Of a stretch of 64,000 nucleotides of DNA, positions 1 through 9,084 are shown piece after piece; position 1 is the stretch's first letter, and the number at the start of each line of letters is the position of its first letter. A program made the translations under genes and the position numbers. The notes beneath the pieces are model-generated. The model did no database searches, was not told the DNA's origin, and worked only from the letters and a program-made list of their open reading frames with translations. Source of the stretch: Alkalibacterium pelagium. Its GTDB lineage: Bacteria > Bacillota > Bacilli > Lactobacillales > Carnobacteriaceae_A. The stretch is from positions 1-64,000 of the forward strand of contig NZ_FNZU01000006.1 in NCBI RefSeq assembly GCF_900109325.1, in the 5' to 3' direction.

Positions 1-192
1 GAACAGAAGGGCCTTGAGTAGAACTTTTGGGTGATAAGCCGGCCGACCAAAGTCATTTTCAATCAGACGGTAATGAGCATCATCCAAGTCTTCGACGACC
101 TCGTTGATAGAATATATAATATGATTATTGGGTAAAAGTGAGTCTATTTCTAATGGCAAGGTTGTCTGGTTCATGGTATATTGAGTATACAT
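1..192 (-). CDS. IS1182-family transposase, N-terminal fragment
   Basis: The gene reads from ATG at 190-192 leftwards and is open for 64 codons to the window edge. The protein begins MYTQYTMNQTTLPLEID and contains GRPAYHPKVLLKALLF near residue 49. That block is characteristic of the N-terminal region of IS1182-family DDE transposases, so the product should cut and join the ends of its own element. An extended -10 (TGATATAAT on the minus strand, 230-238) could drive it. The ATG is directly preceded by GTGCTCCTT, which pairs with AAGGAGCAC encoded at 244-252 (see findings). The catalytic domain lies outside the window, so whether the gene is intact is unknown. Confidence 0.8.
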   Translation of the reverse strand, partial: MYTQYTMNQTTLPLEIDSLLPNNHIIYSINEVVEDLDDAHYRLIENDFGRPAYHPKVLLKALLF

Positions 193-267
193 AAGGAGCA
201 CCCTTTCTATGATTTGTTGTGGTGACTTAATTATATCAAAGCCGTGCTCCTTTTGCGTACATAAACA

Positions 268-314
268 AATAAGATCCGCTAAAAATCTCAAGTAGATTTT
301 CAGCGGATCTTATT
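268..314. repeat. 21-bp inverted repeat near the IS end
   Basis: Arms 268-288 and 294-314 (AATAAGATCCGCT... / ...AGCGGATCTTATT) are complementary except for one pair and are separated by five bases. It lies between the transposase promoter and the terminal palindrome. It may stop outside transcription entering the element or act as a subterminal structure; the role is inferred. Confidence 0.7.
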
Positions 315-447
315 ATTTTTCTGGGACTTTTGTCCCAGCCTCTTTTTTTCATCCGATTAAGACATGATTAATTTATTGACTGCAATACTGCACTTTGCAT
401 TAAGACAATCAATAGTCATCATAATTCCGTTTGGCGAGACACTGGTA

Positions 448-1101
448 TTAAAGGTACTTGCTGGCTTCCCGGACGCTCAGTGGAGCCATCTCCTGTCTAT
501 GAGTTTCGATGAATCGTCGGACCCATTTTGGATCAGTCTTACTGTAATCTCTTAAACTCCAGCCGATTGCTTTATTAATGAAGAATTCAGTTTGGTTCAG
601 GTTATTCACTATTATCTGCTCCAGAAGGACGGTGTCTGTCTGCTTTTTCCTCATTCTCTGATGGTCAATTGCGATTCTTCTGAGCCATATATTATCTTCC
701 TTGCTCCAATCCAGTAAGGAATCGTTCAGCTCGGGGTGCTTCAAGGCAATTGTTCCAATCAGCTTATCAAGGTTGTCAATGGTGTCCCACCAGGATTTAT
801 CGAGTGCTAGCTGTCTGATATTATCTACATCTTCAATCGATAAATCATCTTTTTTCTGCAGAAGGTAATCACAGGCAATATACTGATATTCCCGGTAAGG
901 TTGTTCCCACAGAAAAAAGACTAACTGCCAGTCTAACGCTGAGTTTTTTAATGAAGAAAGAAAAGGGCGTGAAACATCTCTCCGTTTAACAGACTGAAGG
1001 CCTAGAAACTTGAACTGATCTTTCATATATTTCTTCATTTGAACTGCCTTAACCGGGTCACGGTATCTTTCCATTGCTTCTATAAGCTCATAACGATCCA
1101 T
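448..1101 (-). CDS. DNA alkylation repair protein, AlkD-like glycosylase
   Basis: This 217-residue protein belongs to the AlkD/AlkC family of HEAT-repeat DNA glycosylases, which excise N3- and N7-alkylated purines without flipping the base into a pocket. The sequence shows the family signature WWDTID at residues 104-109, where the catalytic Asp and DNA-contacting Trp of Bacillus cereus AlkD fall. It also has the C-terminal block AIGWSLRDYSKTDP with a second conserved Trp. Length matches the family (about 210-240). The ATG at 1101 follows a good AAGGAG site. It is a single gene between the IS end and a plus-strand gene; no operon partner is visible. Confidence 0.85.
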   Translation of the reverse strand: MDRYELIEAMERYRDPVKAVQMKKYMKDQFKFLGLQSVKRRDVSRPFLSSLKNSALDWQLVFFLWEQPYREYQYIACDYLLQKKDDLSIEDVDNIRQLALDKSWWDTIDNLDKLIGTIALKHPELNDSLLDWSKEDNIWLRRIAIDHQRMRKKQTDTVLLEQIIVNNLNQTEFFINKAIGWSLRDYSKTDPKWVRRFIETHRQEMAPLSVREASKYL

Positions 1102-1447
1102 ACCCTTGTTACTCCTTTCTCTATCTCACTTATAAAGTACTATAGAAATCAGTTAAAAGCCAGACGATATTAATGATTGAAAAATGAGTATTAGCCTCAA
1201 TTCATTTAGAAACGCAGAAGGTCACTACTAGCTGACAGTTCAAGTTTGAAAAGTCTGTACTTGACCACTTAATGCAAAGCAGACAAGACGAATAGTGTTC
1301 TTTGTTAAATATCTTGAGCAAATGATATGACATTAAAATCCGAATAAAGTAAAATTAAACAAGTGAGAATTAGATAACATCCGTAATGTTAAATAAACTA
1401 TATCCAGTAAAAGGATAGCTTAAACAGTGCATGAGAGGACTAACAAT
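1102..1447. other. Intergenic spacer, no gene seen
   Basis: This roughly 345-bp spacer separates the divergent alkD-like and MurE-like genes. It is A+T-rich and has no plausible reading frame with a ribosome-binding site. Promoters for both genes must lie here, but I could not identify a convincing -35/-10 pair. Confidence 0.5.
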
Positions 1448-3013
1448 ATGAAACTAAATTTACTACTTCAATCTATTTACTGCGTTACTTCAGCGAACGC
1501 AAATGACAATCTCGATATTGAGAAGATAGCCTACCATTCGGAAAGGGTAGACGAACAGACTTTATTTGTCTGCATACGTGGGTATCAGACCGACGGGCAT
1601 GAATTTGCACATAAGGCTGTAAATGCCGGAGCGATTGCTTTGATCGTTGAACAGCTGATTCCGGATATTGAAGTCCCGCAGTATGTTGTTGAAGACAGCA
1701 GGAAAGCGCTATCTCATCTATCAGACCGTTTTCTTGATCGTCCATCTAAATCTATGCGTGTTTTTGGCGTAACTGGTACAAATGGCAAGACCTCAATTAC
1801 ATACATGACTGATGCTATCTTTAAAGCAGCTCAGCTGAATACTGGACTCATTGGTACTGTCATGGTTAAAACGAATGATAAAGTGGAACCAAGCACTTTG
1901 ACCACTCCTGAATCTCTTGACCTTCAGAACTATCTGTTCAAGATGAAAGAATCTGAAGTGTCGCATGTTTCAATGGAAGTGTCGTCTTCTGCACTGGATC
2001 TTTGTCGAGTTGAAGACGTTGATTTTGATGTAGTTGCTTTTACTAATATAAATAAAGATCACATCGAACTGCACGGATCCTTTGAAGCATATTACAATGC
2101 TAAAGCAAAACTTATCAGAGAGGCTGCTGAATACAGTAAGGCTATTTTAAATATAGATCAGCCTTTACTGGAAGACTTGGTAAATGAGACTGCAGCTGAG
2201 GTCCTTACATTTGGTGTGAAAAATGACCGAGCAGATTTAACGGTCACTGATATCAATATGAATCAAGGAAGACCGGCTTTTACAGTGCAGCTGAAAACCC
2301 CACTCAAAACATTAGGCGGCAATTTAGTTGATCCGTGTTCGTTTACTGTCAAAATGGGGATTCCTGGCTATCATACGATTTATAACGCATTGACTGCCAT
2401 AGCAGTCGGTCTGGTCAATGATATCCCGATTCAGCTTGTAAAAGAAGGGATAGAAGGATTTGACGGAGTAGAGAGACGCTTTCATATTTTATATGAAGAT
2501 GAGTTTACCATTATAGATGATTTGTTCTTAAACGAAAATAATATCGAATCCAGCATGAATGCTCTGCAGAATCTGCCATTTAATGCAATCCACAACGTTC
2601 ATGCCATCAGAGGAAGCAACGGTCCTTCTTTGAATCAAGGGAATGCACTGATTATGGCAGAATGGTATAAGAAACTTGGGATAGATCGTATGATCCTTAC
2701 GGCTAGCCGGTCACATGTCAAAGCTAAGGATGAGGTATCCGATGAAGAACTAGGAGCTTTTCTTAAAGTCATGGGGGAAGCTGGAGTGGCTGTCAAATAT
2801 TATGATGAACTGGAAGATGCGCTGTGCACCAGTTTGGACCACGTAAAAAAAGGGGATATTCTATTGATTACAGGAGCTCGAGGGATGGATTATGGTGCTA
2901 AAACTGTTCTGGAAATGCTGCTGGAAAAGAAGACATTAGTTAAAAGAGAAGCTGTCATAGATGTACTGAACAAGAAAATAGTGGGAATGGATGACCTGAA
3001 ACTTGTCGAGTGA
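1448..3013 (+). CDS. MurE-like Mur ligase, divergent C-terminal half
   Basis: The protein (521 residues from ATG 1448, preferred over 1427 because GAGAGGA lies just upstream) has the three-domain plan of UDP-N-acetylmuramyl-tripeptide synthetases. It has a MurE-type substrate domain (FVCIRGYQTDGHEFA near 40-55), the ATP loop GVTGTNGKT at 107-115, and the central TTPESLDL and MEVSSSAL motifs. The C-terminal part departs from MurE. The usual DYAHTP block reads DDLFLNE, the GGDRD block is replaced by RGSNGPSLNQGN, and the DNPR/DNPA-type amino-acid selectivity motif is absent (TASRSHVKAKDE stands there). It is an ATP-dependent ligase by fold. Whether it adds the third stem-peptide residue or acts on another substrate cannot be told. 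It is monocistronic, followed by the separate promoter of the next gene. Confidence 0.7.
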   Translation: MKLNLLLQSIYCVTSANANDNLDIEKIAYHSERVDEQTLFVCIRGYQTDGHEFAHKAVNAGAIALIVEQLIPDIEVPQYVVEDSRKALSHLSDRFLDRPSKSMRVFGVTGTNGKTSITYMTDAIFKAAQLNTGLIGTVMVKTNDKVEPSTLTTPESLDLQNYLFKMKESEVSHVSMEVSSSALDLCRVEDVDFDVVAFTNINKDHIELHGSFEAYYNAKAKLIREAAEYSKAILNIDQPLLEDLVNETAAEVLTFGVKNDRADLTVTDINMNQGRPAFTVQLKTPLKTLGGNLVDPCSFTVKMGIPGYHTIYNALTAIAVGLVNDIPIQLVKEGIEGFDGVERRFHILYEDEFTIIDDLFLNENNIESSMNALQNLPFNAIHNVHAIRGSNGPSLNQGNALIMAEWYKKLGIDRMILTASRSHVKAKDEVSDEELGAFLKVMGEAGVAVKYYDELEDALCTSLDHVKKGDILLITGARGMDYGAKTVLEMLLEKKTLVKREAVIDVLNKKIVGMDDLKLVE

Positions 3014-3062
3014 TTTTCTTTTTAAGAATTTAATAAAATTCCTAAGATGTCCTCCTGTTTAG

Positions 3063-3071
3063 TGCTATAAT
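3063..3071 (+). promoter_or_regulatory. Extended -10 promoter of the DUF1846 gene
   Basis: TGCTATAAT at 3063-3071 is a perfect extended -10 element (TGnTATAAT), 35 bases before the start codon. A recognisable -35 is missing, as is common with extended -10 promoters. A strong ribosome-binding site, ACAGGAGGAAGAA, follows. Confidence 0.65.
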
Positions 3072-3105
3072 GAGTCAGATAATGGACTAGTTACAGGAGG
3101 AAGAA

Positions 3106-4614
3106 ATGAAGACAATCGGTTTTGACACAGAAAAGTATTTGAAGGAACAGTCTGCCTATATTCTTGAACGAGTTGAGAACAGTGACAAACTATATCTTGA
3201 GTTTGGTGGGAAATTAATCGGAGACAAGCATGCCAAACGTGTGCTGCCTGGGTTTGATGAAGATGCCAAGATGAAACTTCTGGCAACATTGAAAGATCAG
3301 TCTGAAATCATCATTTGTGTATATGCAGGAGACATAGAGAGAAACAAGGTGAGAGGGGACTATGGGATTACATACGACCGGGATGTGTTAAGGCTCATAG
3401 ACGAGTACCGGGCATATGGTATTCCAGTGAACAGCGTACTGATTACTAGATACCAGAATCAGCCTAACGTTGACATCTTCATGACCAAGCTTAAACGCAA
3501 TGGCATAAGTGTTCATACGCATAAAGCCATTGATGGTTATCCTACCAATGTCGAAGCAATTGTTGGAGAAAATGGCTTTGCTAAAAATGCCTACATTGAG
3601 ACTACAAAACCGCTAGTCGTCGTTACAGCTCCAGGAGCTGGAAGCGGAAAACTGGCTACCTGCCTGAATCAGCTCTATCATGAATATGCTAGAGGAAATG
3701 AAGCGAGTTATGCAAAATTCGAGACGTTTCCGGTATGGAACCTTCCGCTCAAGCATCCGGTCAATACAGCATACGAAGCAGCTACTGTGGACCTTAAAGA
3801 TGTTAATATGCTGGACAACTATCACTATGAAGCATACAGGGAAGTGGCGGTCAACTATAATAGAGACACAGAAATGTTCCCGGTCATTAGACGTATTATT
3901 GAAAAAATATCCGGAAAAGCTTCGGTCTATCAGTCTCCCACAGATATGGGAGTAAACCGGATCAAATCTGGGATTATCAATGATGAAGTGGTCTGTGAGG
4001 CTTCCAGACAGGAAATCATCCGCCGCGCATTTTCTGTTGAAAATGATTATAAGAAAGGGCTGGCTGATGAAGATTCTCTGCGACACATGCAGCTGATCTT
4101 GGAAGAAACGAATTTGAAAAAGGAAGATAGAAAGCCTGTTTTGATAGCAAGACATTACGCTGAAAAGGTACAGAGCAGGATGGATGATACGAGTCTTCAA
4201 GCAGTCGTTGCTATCGAACTACCTAATGGCAAAGTAGTGACTGGACGCACGACCAGTCTAATGGATGCCGCTGCGGCTGTAATCGTCAACAGCTTGAAAT
4301 CTTTAGCTAATATTTCTGATGAAATTGATTTGCTGGCTCCTATGATCCTGCAGACGATTCAGACATTGAAAAAAGATGATCTGAAGAGCAAGGTACCTAC
4401 CTTGTCTGCCAACGAACTGCTTATTGCCCTGGCAATCAGTGCGGTAACTAACCCGACCGCTGATCTGGCCTACAAACAGCTTGATAAATTGACTGATGCT
4501 CAAGCGCACTCAACAGTAATTCTGAACAGCGAAAATGAACAGACAATTAGAATGCTAGGAATAGACATTACGAATGATCCCGTCTATCCGACAGACAATC
4601 TGTATTACAATTAA
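3106..4614 (+). CDS. DUF1846 family protein
   Basis: The 502-residue protein matches the DUF1846 family in length and sequence: [15 protein letters not shown] at the N-terminus, [10 protein letters not shown] near 30, [19 protein letters not shown] near 175-195 and a PTDMGVNRI block near 280. The internal GAGSGK resembles a phosphate-binding loop. The biochemical function of this conserved Firmicutes family is not established to my knowledge, so none is assigned. It has its own extended -10 promoter and ends at a bidirectional terminator shared with the RNase HI gene. The ATG at 3106 has an optimal ribosome-binding site. Confidence 0.85.
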   Translation: MKTIGFDTEKYLKEQSAYILERVENSDKLYLEFGGKLIGDKHAKRVLPGFDEDAKMKLLATLKDQSEIIICVYAGDIERNKVRGDYGITYDRDVLRLIDEYRAYGIPVNSVLITRYQNQPNVDIFMTKLKRNGISVHTHKAIDGYPTNVEAIVGENGFAKNAYIETTKPLVVVTAPGAGSGKLATCLNQLYHEYARGNEASYAKFETFPVWNLPLKHPVNTAYEAATVDLKDVNMLDNYHYEAYREVAVNYNRDTEMFPVIRRIIEKISGKASVYQSPTDMGVNRIKSGIINDEVVCEASRQEIIRRAFSVENDYKKGLADEDSLRHMQLILEETNLKKEDRKPVLIARHYAEKVQSRMDDTSLQAVVAIELPNGKVVTGRTTSLMDAAAAVIVNSLKSLANISDEIDLLAPMILQTIQTLKKDDLKSKVPTLSANELLIALAISAVTNPTADLAYKQLDKLTDAQAHSTVILNSENEQTIRMLGIDITNDPVYPTDNLYYN

Positions 4615-4620
4615 GATTAA

Positions 4621-4672
4621 AGCTGCCGTCCGCTTATCTCAACTGAGATAGACGACGAGCAGCTACTTTTTT
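4621..4672. terminator. Bidirectional terminator between DUF1846 and rnhA genes
   Basis: An imperfect hairpin runs from AGCTGC (4621) to GCAGCT (4664), with inner arms TATCTCA/TGAGATA, and a T6 run follows at 4667-4672. It sits between two convergent genes. Confidence 0.7.
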
Positions 4673-5082
4673 GCTGTTTTTTGCTTTAGCTGTTTCGCAA
4701 TGGCCTGTTTCGCGAGATTGTCTGCACCTTTGTTCTGCTTTTCTGGAATCCACTTTACTTCATAAAAACTCAAGTGAGACAACAGGTGCTGTATATCTTT
4801 AAATATCTCAATGTAAGCTGGATTCTTCATATGATTCTTTCTGATGGACTGGGCTACAAGCTGACTGTCCGTATGGAATACAGTCCATTCCTGAGTTCGG
4901 TCATGCTCATGAACCCAATTGACTGCCAGGTAGAAAGCTTTTAATTCAGCAAGGTGATTATCCAGACAATCTTTGAGAGGGGCATTAAGCTGTTCATGCA
5001 GACCGTCCCCAGCAACTACCAGTCCTGTTCCAGCAAGCTGGTTTTTCTGAGATACAGCCGCGTCACTGTATATTTTAAGCAT
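4663..5082 (-). CDS. Ribonuclease HI family protein
   Basis: This 139-residue protein has the RNase H fold signature. The carboxylates expected for two-metal catalysis are visible in order: YSDAA (residue 7), HLAELKA (mid-40s), FHTDSQ (near 70) and GADNLAKQA (near 120). Such enzymes cleave the RNA strand of RNA-DNA hybrids, for example primers and R-loops. It is a short form without an N-terminal hybrid-binding domain. The start at 5082 is preceded by AAGGAG at good spacing. The C-terminus is strongly basic. RNase HII is encoded separately at 15172-15960. Confidence 0.85.
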   Translation of the reverse strand: MLKIYSDAAVSQKNQLAGTGLVVAGDGLHEQLNAPLKDCLDNHLAELKAFYLAVNWVHEHDRTQEWTVFHTDSQLVAQSIRKNHMKNPAYIEIFKDIQHLLSHLSFYEVKWIPEKQNKGADNLAKQAIAKQLKQKTAKK

Positions 5083-5125
5083 ATCGGGATTCTCCTTATT
5101 TATTATTCATTTAAAAATGACGTAG

Positions 5126-5156
5126 AAAAAAGACCAGTTCCTCCGTGCAACTGATC
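5126..5156 (-). terminator. Terminator of the cold-shock gene
   Basis: On the minus strand GATCAGTT pairs with AACTGGTC (5032-type arms at 5049-5056 offset: plus-strand 5149-5156 and 5132-5139), followed by a T6 run at 5126-5131. It lies about 30 bases beyond the stop codon of the csp gene. Confidence 0.75.
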
Positions 5157-5183
5157 CTCATTTCTATGTATAAGTATAATGCA

Positions 5184-5393
5184 TTATTCAGATTCCACGA
5201 CTGTAACATTTGTAGCTTGAGGACCGCGTGACCCTTCAACGATATCGAACTCGACTGTCTGGCCTTCATTAAGAGCTTTGTACCCTTCCATAGTGATGCC
5301 TGTGAAGTGAACGAACACTTCTTCCTCATCACCAAATTGAATAAACCCGTAGCCTTTTTGATTGTTAAACCATTTAACAGTACCTGTAGTCAT
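5184..5393 (-). CDS. Cold-shock protein, CspA family
   Basis: The protein is a 69-residue single cold-shock domain that binds single-stranded RNA and DNA, as an RNA chaperone or transcription anti-terminator. It begins [18 protein letters not shown] and carries both RNA-binding motifs, KGYGFI (RNP1) and VFVHF (RNP2). The start at 5393 is chosen over the upstream in-frame ATG at 5417 because AGGGGG lies seven bases before it and the family begins with this sequence. The gene is monocistronic, with a near-consensus promoter and its own terminator. The 5' leader of about 40 bases is short for a classical cold-inducible csp mRNA. Confidence 0.93.
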   Translation of the reverse strand: MTTGTVKWFNNQKGYGFIQFGDEEEVFVHFTGITMEGYKALNEGQTVEFDIVEGSRGPQATNVTVVESE

Positions 5394-5437
5394 CGTTTTC
5401 CCCCTAAAATTACTCATTATAGTTGGTTATATCCCTC

Positions 5438-5466
5438 AGTATAAAGGATACGGTAAACCTAGTCAA
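5438..5466 (-). promoter_or_regulatory. Sigma-A-type promoter of the csp gene
   Basis: On the minus strand TTGACT (5461-5466) and TATACT (5438-5443) are separated by exactly 17 bases. This is one of the best consensus promoters in the window and suits a highly expressed gene. Confidence 0.85.
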
Positions 5467-5566
5467 TCATTGCTACAAGGGAGTCACCGGTACCTTCATT
5501 AATCCATGCTGTTTTGACCCGTGAAATGTGCTAGAATGATTAGGAGAAAAGGTGAGGGGATATGCA

Positions 5567-7450
5567 ATGAAAGAGTGGAAAGTAGAACAGCTGACACATT
5601 CTTATGGAATAAAAACATTATTTGACGATCTGTCTTTTTCTATCCGTGAAGCACAGCGGGTAGGGCTGATCGGAGTCAATGGGACTGGAAAGACGAGTCT
5701 TCTCAGAATTGTAGCTGGTGAATTAAAGCCAGATAAAGGACTTATTTCAAAGCCAGGTGAATACGAGATTGGCTACCTTAGTCAGGAATCAGAACTGGAT
5801 GAAGAGAAAACCTTGTTTGACACCGTGTTTGATGGGGATTCTCCAGTAGTGCAGGCTGCAAGACATTATGAAGAAGTCCTTCAGAAACTGTCAGAAGATC
5901 CGATGAATCCTAAAACTCAGCAGGCATTCACAGAAGCTGAAAAACGGATGAATCAGGAAGATGCCTGGACAGTCAGCTCCAGAGCTAAATCAATTCTTAA
6001 CCAGTTAGGGTTGTCAGACAGTACAAAAAAAGTTGGTACTTTATCAGGCGGTCAGAAAAAAAGAGCGGCCCTTGCTCAAGTTCTTATTCAAGAACCTGAT
6101 CTGCTGATTCTTGACGAGCCGACAAACCACCTCGATTTTCAGATGATCAAATGGCTCGAGGATTACCTTGCTGGATATAGAGGGGCCTTACTGATGGTCA
6201 CTCACGACCGGTACTTTCTTGACCGGGTTTCCAATGAAATATTGGAGCTGGAGAACGGAAAGATACAGTCTTACCCAGGAAATTATCAGCAGTACGTTCA
6301 GTTAAAAGCTGAGCGGGAAGAAACTGAAGCCAAGATGGCTCACAAGCAGAAACAGCTGTATAAACAGGAGCTGGCCTGGATGCGTGCAGGCGTGCAGGCT
6401 CGAGGGACCAAGCAGGAGGCCAGAAAAGAACGTTTTGCTGGTATCGAAAAACAAGTCAAGAGTCAGGTGTCTAAATCTGATCTTGAACTGAATTTATCTG
6501 GATCCAGACTGGGAAAAAAAGTGCTGGAACTTGAAAATGCGACAAAACATATGGGTGATTTAACTATACTTGAGGACTTCAACTTGCTTATTCAGCAGAC
6601 CGATAGAATCGGAATCACTGGTGTCAATGGAGCAGGAAAGACGACCTTCCTGAACATCCTCGCCCAGGAAACAGAACTGGATTCAGGGGAACTTATTATT
6701 GGAGATACAGTTAAAATAGGTTACTACAGGCAGTTAAATGAAGCATTTGACGAAGATAAGCGAGTGATTACTTATTTGAGAGAAATTGCCGAAGAAGTAA
6801 AACTAGCTGACGGAACCAGTGTCAGTGTGTCTCAGTTGCTTGAGAGATTTCTTTTTGACCGTTCAATGCACGGCTCACCGATCAATAAGCTGTCAGGTGG
6901 GGAGAAGCGACGCTTATATCTGCTGAAAATACTGATGCAGCAGCCTAATGTTCTGATTCTTGATGAGCCGACAAATGATTTGGATGTTCAGACGTTAACT
7001 ATATTAGAAGAGTACATCAGTCAGTTCTCCGGCGCAGTGATTGCCGTCTCTCATGACAGATACTTCATAGATAAGATAGCCAGTAAGCTGCTTATCTTTA
7101 ATGGCAATGGAAGGATCGAAGAAAGTTACGCCACATTAACTGAGTACCTGGAAGAGAATAGGGAAATAAAGGAAGAAAAGCCTTCAGTCAATAAGAACAA
7201 AACTGCTCCTGAAAAGAGAAAAGAACCGAAAGAAAAGACGTCACTGACTTATATGGAGAAAAAAGAGTGGGAGTCTATAGAAAGTGACATTGAGCAGCTG
7301 GAAATGGAACTGGAAGCCATTCAGGGAGAAATTGGTCACGTAGTATCAGATCACGTCAAGCTGAGTGAATTAACTGACAAGCAGACTGAAATAAGTGAAC
7401 AACTTGCCGAAAAATACGAACGATGGGAATATCTCGCACAATACGTTTAG
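5567..7450 (+). CDS. uup: ABC-F ATPase, Uup/YfmR type
   Basis: This soluble ABC-F protein of 627 residues has two ATP-binding cassettes and no membrane domain. Cassette 1 shows [22 protein letters not shown] and [11 protein letters not shown]; cassette 2 shows [22 protein letters not shown] and [11 protein letters not shown]. The [10 protein letters not shown] wording of the second signature and a charged C-terminal extension (about residues 530-627, predicted coiled coil) are typical of the Uup subgroup. ABC-F proteins bind the ribosomal E site and relieve stalled or mispositioned complexes. The ATG at 5567 follows GAGGGGAT; a GTG at 5552 is in frame but poorly placed. An extended -10-like TGCTAGAAT lies just upstream (5529-5537). 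thyA follows after 13 bases, suggesting co-transcription. Confidence 0.88.
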   Translation: MKEWKVEQLTHSYGIKTLFDDLSFSIREAQRVGLIGVNGTGKTSLLRIVAGELKPDKGLISKPGEYEIGYLSQESELDEEKTLFDTVFDGDSPVVQAARHYEEVLQKLSEDPMNPKTQQAFTEAEKRMNQEDAWTVSSRAKSILNQLGLSDSTKKVGTLSGGQKKRAALAQVLIQEPDLLILDEPTNHLDFQMIKWLEDYLAGYRGALLMVTHDRYFLDRVSNEILELENGKIQSYPGNYQQYVQLKAEREETEAKMAHKQKQLYKQELAWMRAGVQARGTKQEARKERFAGIEKQVKSQVSKSDLELNLSGSRLGKKVLELENATKHMGDLTILEDFNLLIQQTDRIGITGVNGAGKTTFLNILAQETELDSGELIIGDTVKIGYYRQLNEAFDEDKRVITYLREIAEEVKLADGTSVSVSQLLERFLFDRSMHGSPINKLSGGEKRRLYLLKILMQQPNVLILDEPTNDLDVQTLTILEEYISQFSGAVIAVSHDRYFIDKIASKLLIFNGNGRIEESYATLTEYLEENREIKEEKPSVNKNKTAPEKRKEPKEKTSLTYMEKKEWESIESDIEQLEMELEAIQGEIGHVVSDHVKLSELTDKQTEISEQLAEKYERWEYLAQYV

Positions 7451-7463
7451 AGGAGAGATTAAA

Positions 7464-8408
7464 GTGGAACAGGAATACCTTGATTTAGCTAAGAGAATTA
7501 TTAACGAAGGATCAGTAAGGGATGACAGAACAGGTACAGGAACACGTTCAGTATTTGGACACCAGATGAGATTCGACCTTCAAAAAGGCTTCCCTCTTCT
7601 GACAACAAAGCGCGTGTTCTTCAAGCTGATAAAAAGTGAACTGCTCTGGTTCTTAAAAGGCGATACAAACATCCGGTTTCTTCTGGAAAACAACAATCAC
7701 ATTTGGGACGAATGGGCTTTTGAACGCTATGTTAAGAGCGAGGATTATAAAGGTCCAGACATGACTGACTTCGGTATCAGAAGTCAGAAGGATCCGGAGT
7801 TTAAAGAACAATACGAAAATGAAATGGCACAGTTCAGAGAAAAAGTCCTAACGGATGATTCATTTGCAGAACAGTACGGGTCTTTAGGGAATGTTTACGG
7901 TGCTCAGTGGCGGGCGTGGAAAACAGCCGATGGCGGATTTATTGATCAGATCAAAGAAGTCATTGACTCTATTAAAAGGAATCCTAACTCAAGAAGACAC
8001 ATTGTGTCAGCGTGGAATCCAGAAGAAGTCCCAACAATGGCTCTGCCTCCATGTCACACGCTTTTCCAATTTTACGTGCAGGATAATAAACTGAGCTGTC
8101 AGCTCTACCAAAGAAGTGGCGACGTATTCTTAGGTGTGCCATTCAATATTGCCAGCTATGCGCTTCTTACTCATCTGATAGCTCAGGAAACAGGTCTGGA
8201 AGTCGGAGATTTCGTACACACTTTAGGAGACGCACATTTGTATCTGAATCATATGGATCAGATTAATGAACAATTATCCAGAGAGATTAGAGATTTCCCA
8301 ACTCTGGAACTTAATAAAGATAAAAGTATCTTTGATTTTGAAATGGATGATATTAAAGTGAAAGACTACCATCCACATAAATCAATTAAAGCACCTATAG
8401 CGGTATAA
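7464..8408 (+). CDS. thyA: Thymidylate synthase
   Basis: The enzyme converts dUMP to dTMP using methylenetetrahydrofolate. It is 314 residues from a GTG start at 7464, chosen because AGGAGA lies seven bases upstream and family similarity begins there. The catalytic Cys is at about residue 197 in [12 protein letters not shown], near Cys198 of the Lactobacillus casei enzyme. The segment around residues 90-140 is the roughly 50-residue insertion of the lactobacillar form, absent from the E. coli-type enzyme. [10 protein letters not shown] (phosphate binding) and [12 protein letters not shown] are also present. Its partner folA lies 65 bases downstream and recycles the dihydrofolate made here. 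Confidence 0.96.
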   Translation: MEQEYLDLAKRIINEGSVRDDRTGTGTRSVFGHQMRFDLQKGFPLLTTKRVFFKLIKSELLWFLKGDTNIRFLLENNNHIWDEWAFERYVKSEDYKGPDMTDFGIRSQKDPEFKEQYENEMAQFREKVLTDDSFAEQYGSLGNVYGAQWRAWKTADGGFIDQIKEVIDSIKRNPNSRRHIVSAWNPEEVPTMALPPCHTLFQFYVQDNKLSCQLYQRSGDVFLGVPFNIASYALLTHLIAQETGLEVGDFVHTLGDAHLYLNHMDQINEQLSREIRDFPTLELNKDKSIFDFEMDDIKVKDYHPHKSIKAPIAV

Positions 8409-8417
8409 GAACATAGT

Positions 8418-8453
8418 GTTGCGCTCTGCAACTTTTATGTTGCATAGAGCAAC
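8418..8453 (+). promoter_or_regulatory. Hairpin between thyA and folA
   Basis: GTTGCGCTCTGCAAC (8418-8432) pairs with GTTGCATAGAGCAAC (8439-8453) with two mismatches and a six-base loop. No T run follows, so it is not a classical terminator. It ends about ten bases before the folA ribosome-binding site and could stabilise thyA mRNA or tune folA translation (inference). Confidence 0.5.
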
Positions 8454-8473
8454 CAAACAACAGGAGGACTGAC

Positions 8474-8965
8474 ATGATCACATTTGTATGGGCAGAAGAT
8501 GAAAATGGACTGATTGGAAAAGATGGGGAGCTTCCGTGGTCGCTACCTGTAGATATGGCCTTTTTTAAGAAGGTCACATTAACAGGTAATGTGGCTATGG
8601 GTCGTAAAACTCTCGACAGTATTCCTAATCCTCCATTAAAAAACCGAATCAATTATGTGATGACACGTAATAGAGATTTTCATATGGAAGGCGTGATTGT
8701 CACCCATTCTAAGGAAGAGCTGTTAGATTTAGCTGCGACGGACAAGCCACTTCATATTATAGGGGGAGTTTCACTTTTCGAGGCGTTTGTTGGGGAAGTT
8801 GACAGACTTTACCGGACAGTGATCCACGATTCCTTTGAGGGTGATACGTATATTCCGGAGATCGACTACAGTAAGTTTAAACTGATCGAAGAAGTAGAAG
8901 GAACAGTAGATGAAAAGAACCGTCATCCACATACGTTTCAGATTTTCGAGCGGATAAAAGACTGA
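8474..8965 (+). CDS. folA: Dihydrofolate reductase
   Basis: The 163-residue protein reduces dihydrofolate to tetrahydrofolate with NADPH. It shows the chromosomal DHFR pattern: MITFVWAEDENGLIGKDGELPW with the loop and Trp, DMAFFKKVT with the catalytic Asp, NVAMGRKTLDSIP for cofactor binding, and HIIGGVSLFE near residue 95. The start has a strong CAGGAGGA site. It pairs functionally with thyA directly upstream and is probably transcribed with it. A bidirectional terminator follows. Nothing in the sequence indicates trimethoprim resistance, but that was not tested. Confidence 0.95.
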   Translation: MITFVWAEDENGLIGKDGELPWSLPVDMAFFKKVTLTGNVAMGRKTLDSIPNPPLKNRINYVMTRNRDFHMEGVIVTHSKEELLDLAATDKPLHIIGGVSLFEAFVGEVDRLYRTVIHDSFEGDTYIPEIDYSKFKLIEEVEGTVDEKNRHPHTFQIFERIKD

Positions 8966-8992
8966 TTCCTCCTAAGAGCATGGATAAGATAC

Positions 8993-9031
8993 AAAAAAGT
9001 CACACCCGACTGATCGGTGTGTGACTTTTTT
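8993..9031. terminator. Bidirectional terminator between folA and the hlyIII-family gene
   Basis: AAAAAAGTCACACCCG pairs with CGGTGTGTGACTTTTTT around the loop ACTGAT. A-rich and T-rich flanks allow termination on both strands of these convergent genes. Confidence 0.85.
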
Positions 9032-9084
9032 GTATCATCAAAGATTACTAACTGTGAAAAAATTGAATGGAGCTTGAGATTGTC

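Larger units (their letters stand above)
1..345 (-). mobile_element. Partial IS1182-like insertion sequence (5' end only)
   Basis: The element starts near 342-345 on the minus strand and leaves the window at base 1. It carries the N-terminus of a transposase (1-192). The putative outer end holds the palindrome CTGGGAC-TTTT-GTCCCAG at 321-338. Inside it is a 21-bp hairpin with one mismatch (268-288 paired with 294-314). Terminal GAGGCTGGGACAAAAGTCC-like ends are typical of IS1182-group elements of Lactobacillales (family knowledge from memory). The exact terminus and target-site duplication cannot be fixed because the other end is outside the window. Confidence 0.65.

Noticed and set aside
364-555. 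63-codon plus-strand frame at the end of the alkD-like gene
   Set aside because: Most of it overlaps alkD antisense; no ribosome-binding site and no similarity.
3613-4200. 195-codon frame on the minus strand opposite the DUF1846 gene
   Set aside because: It is antisense to a clear gene and has no start signal.
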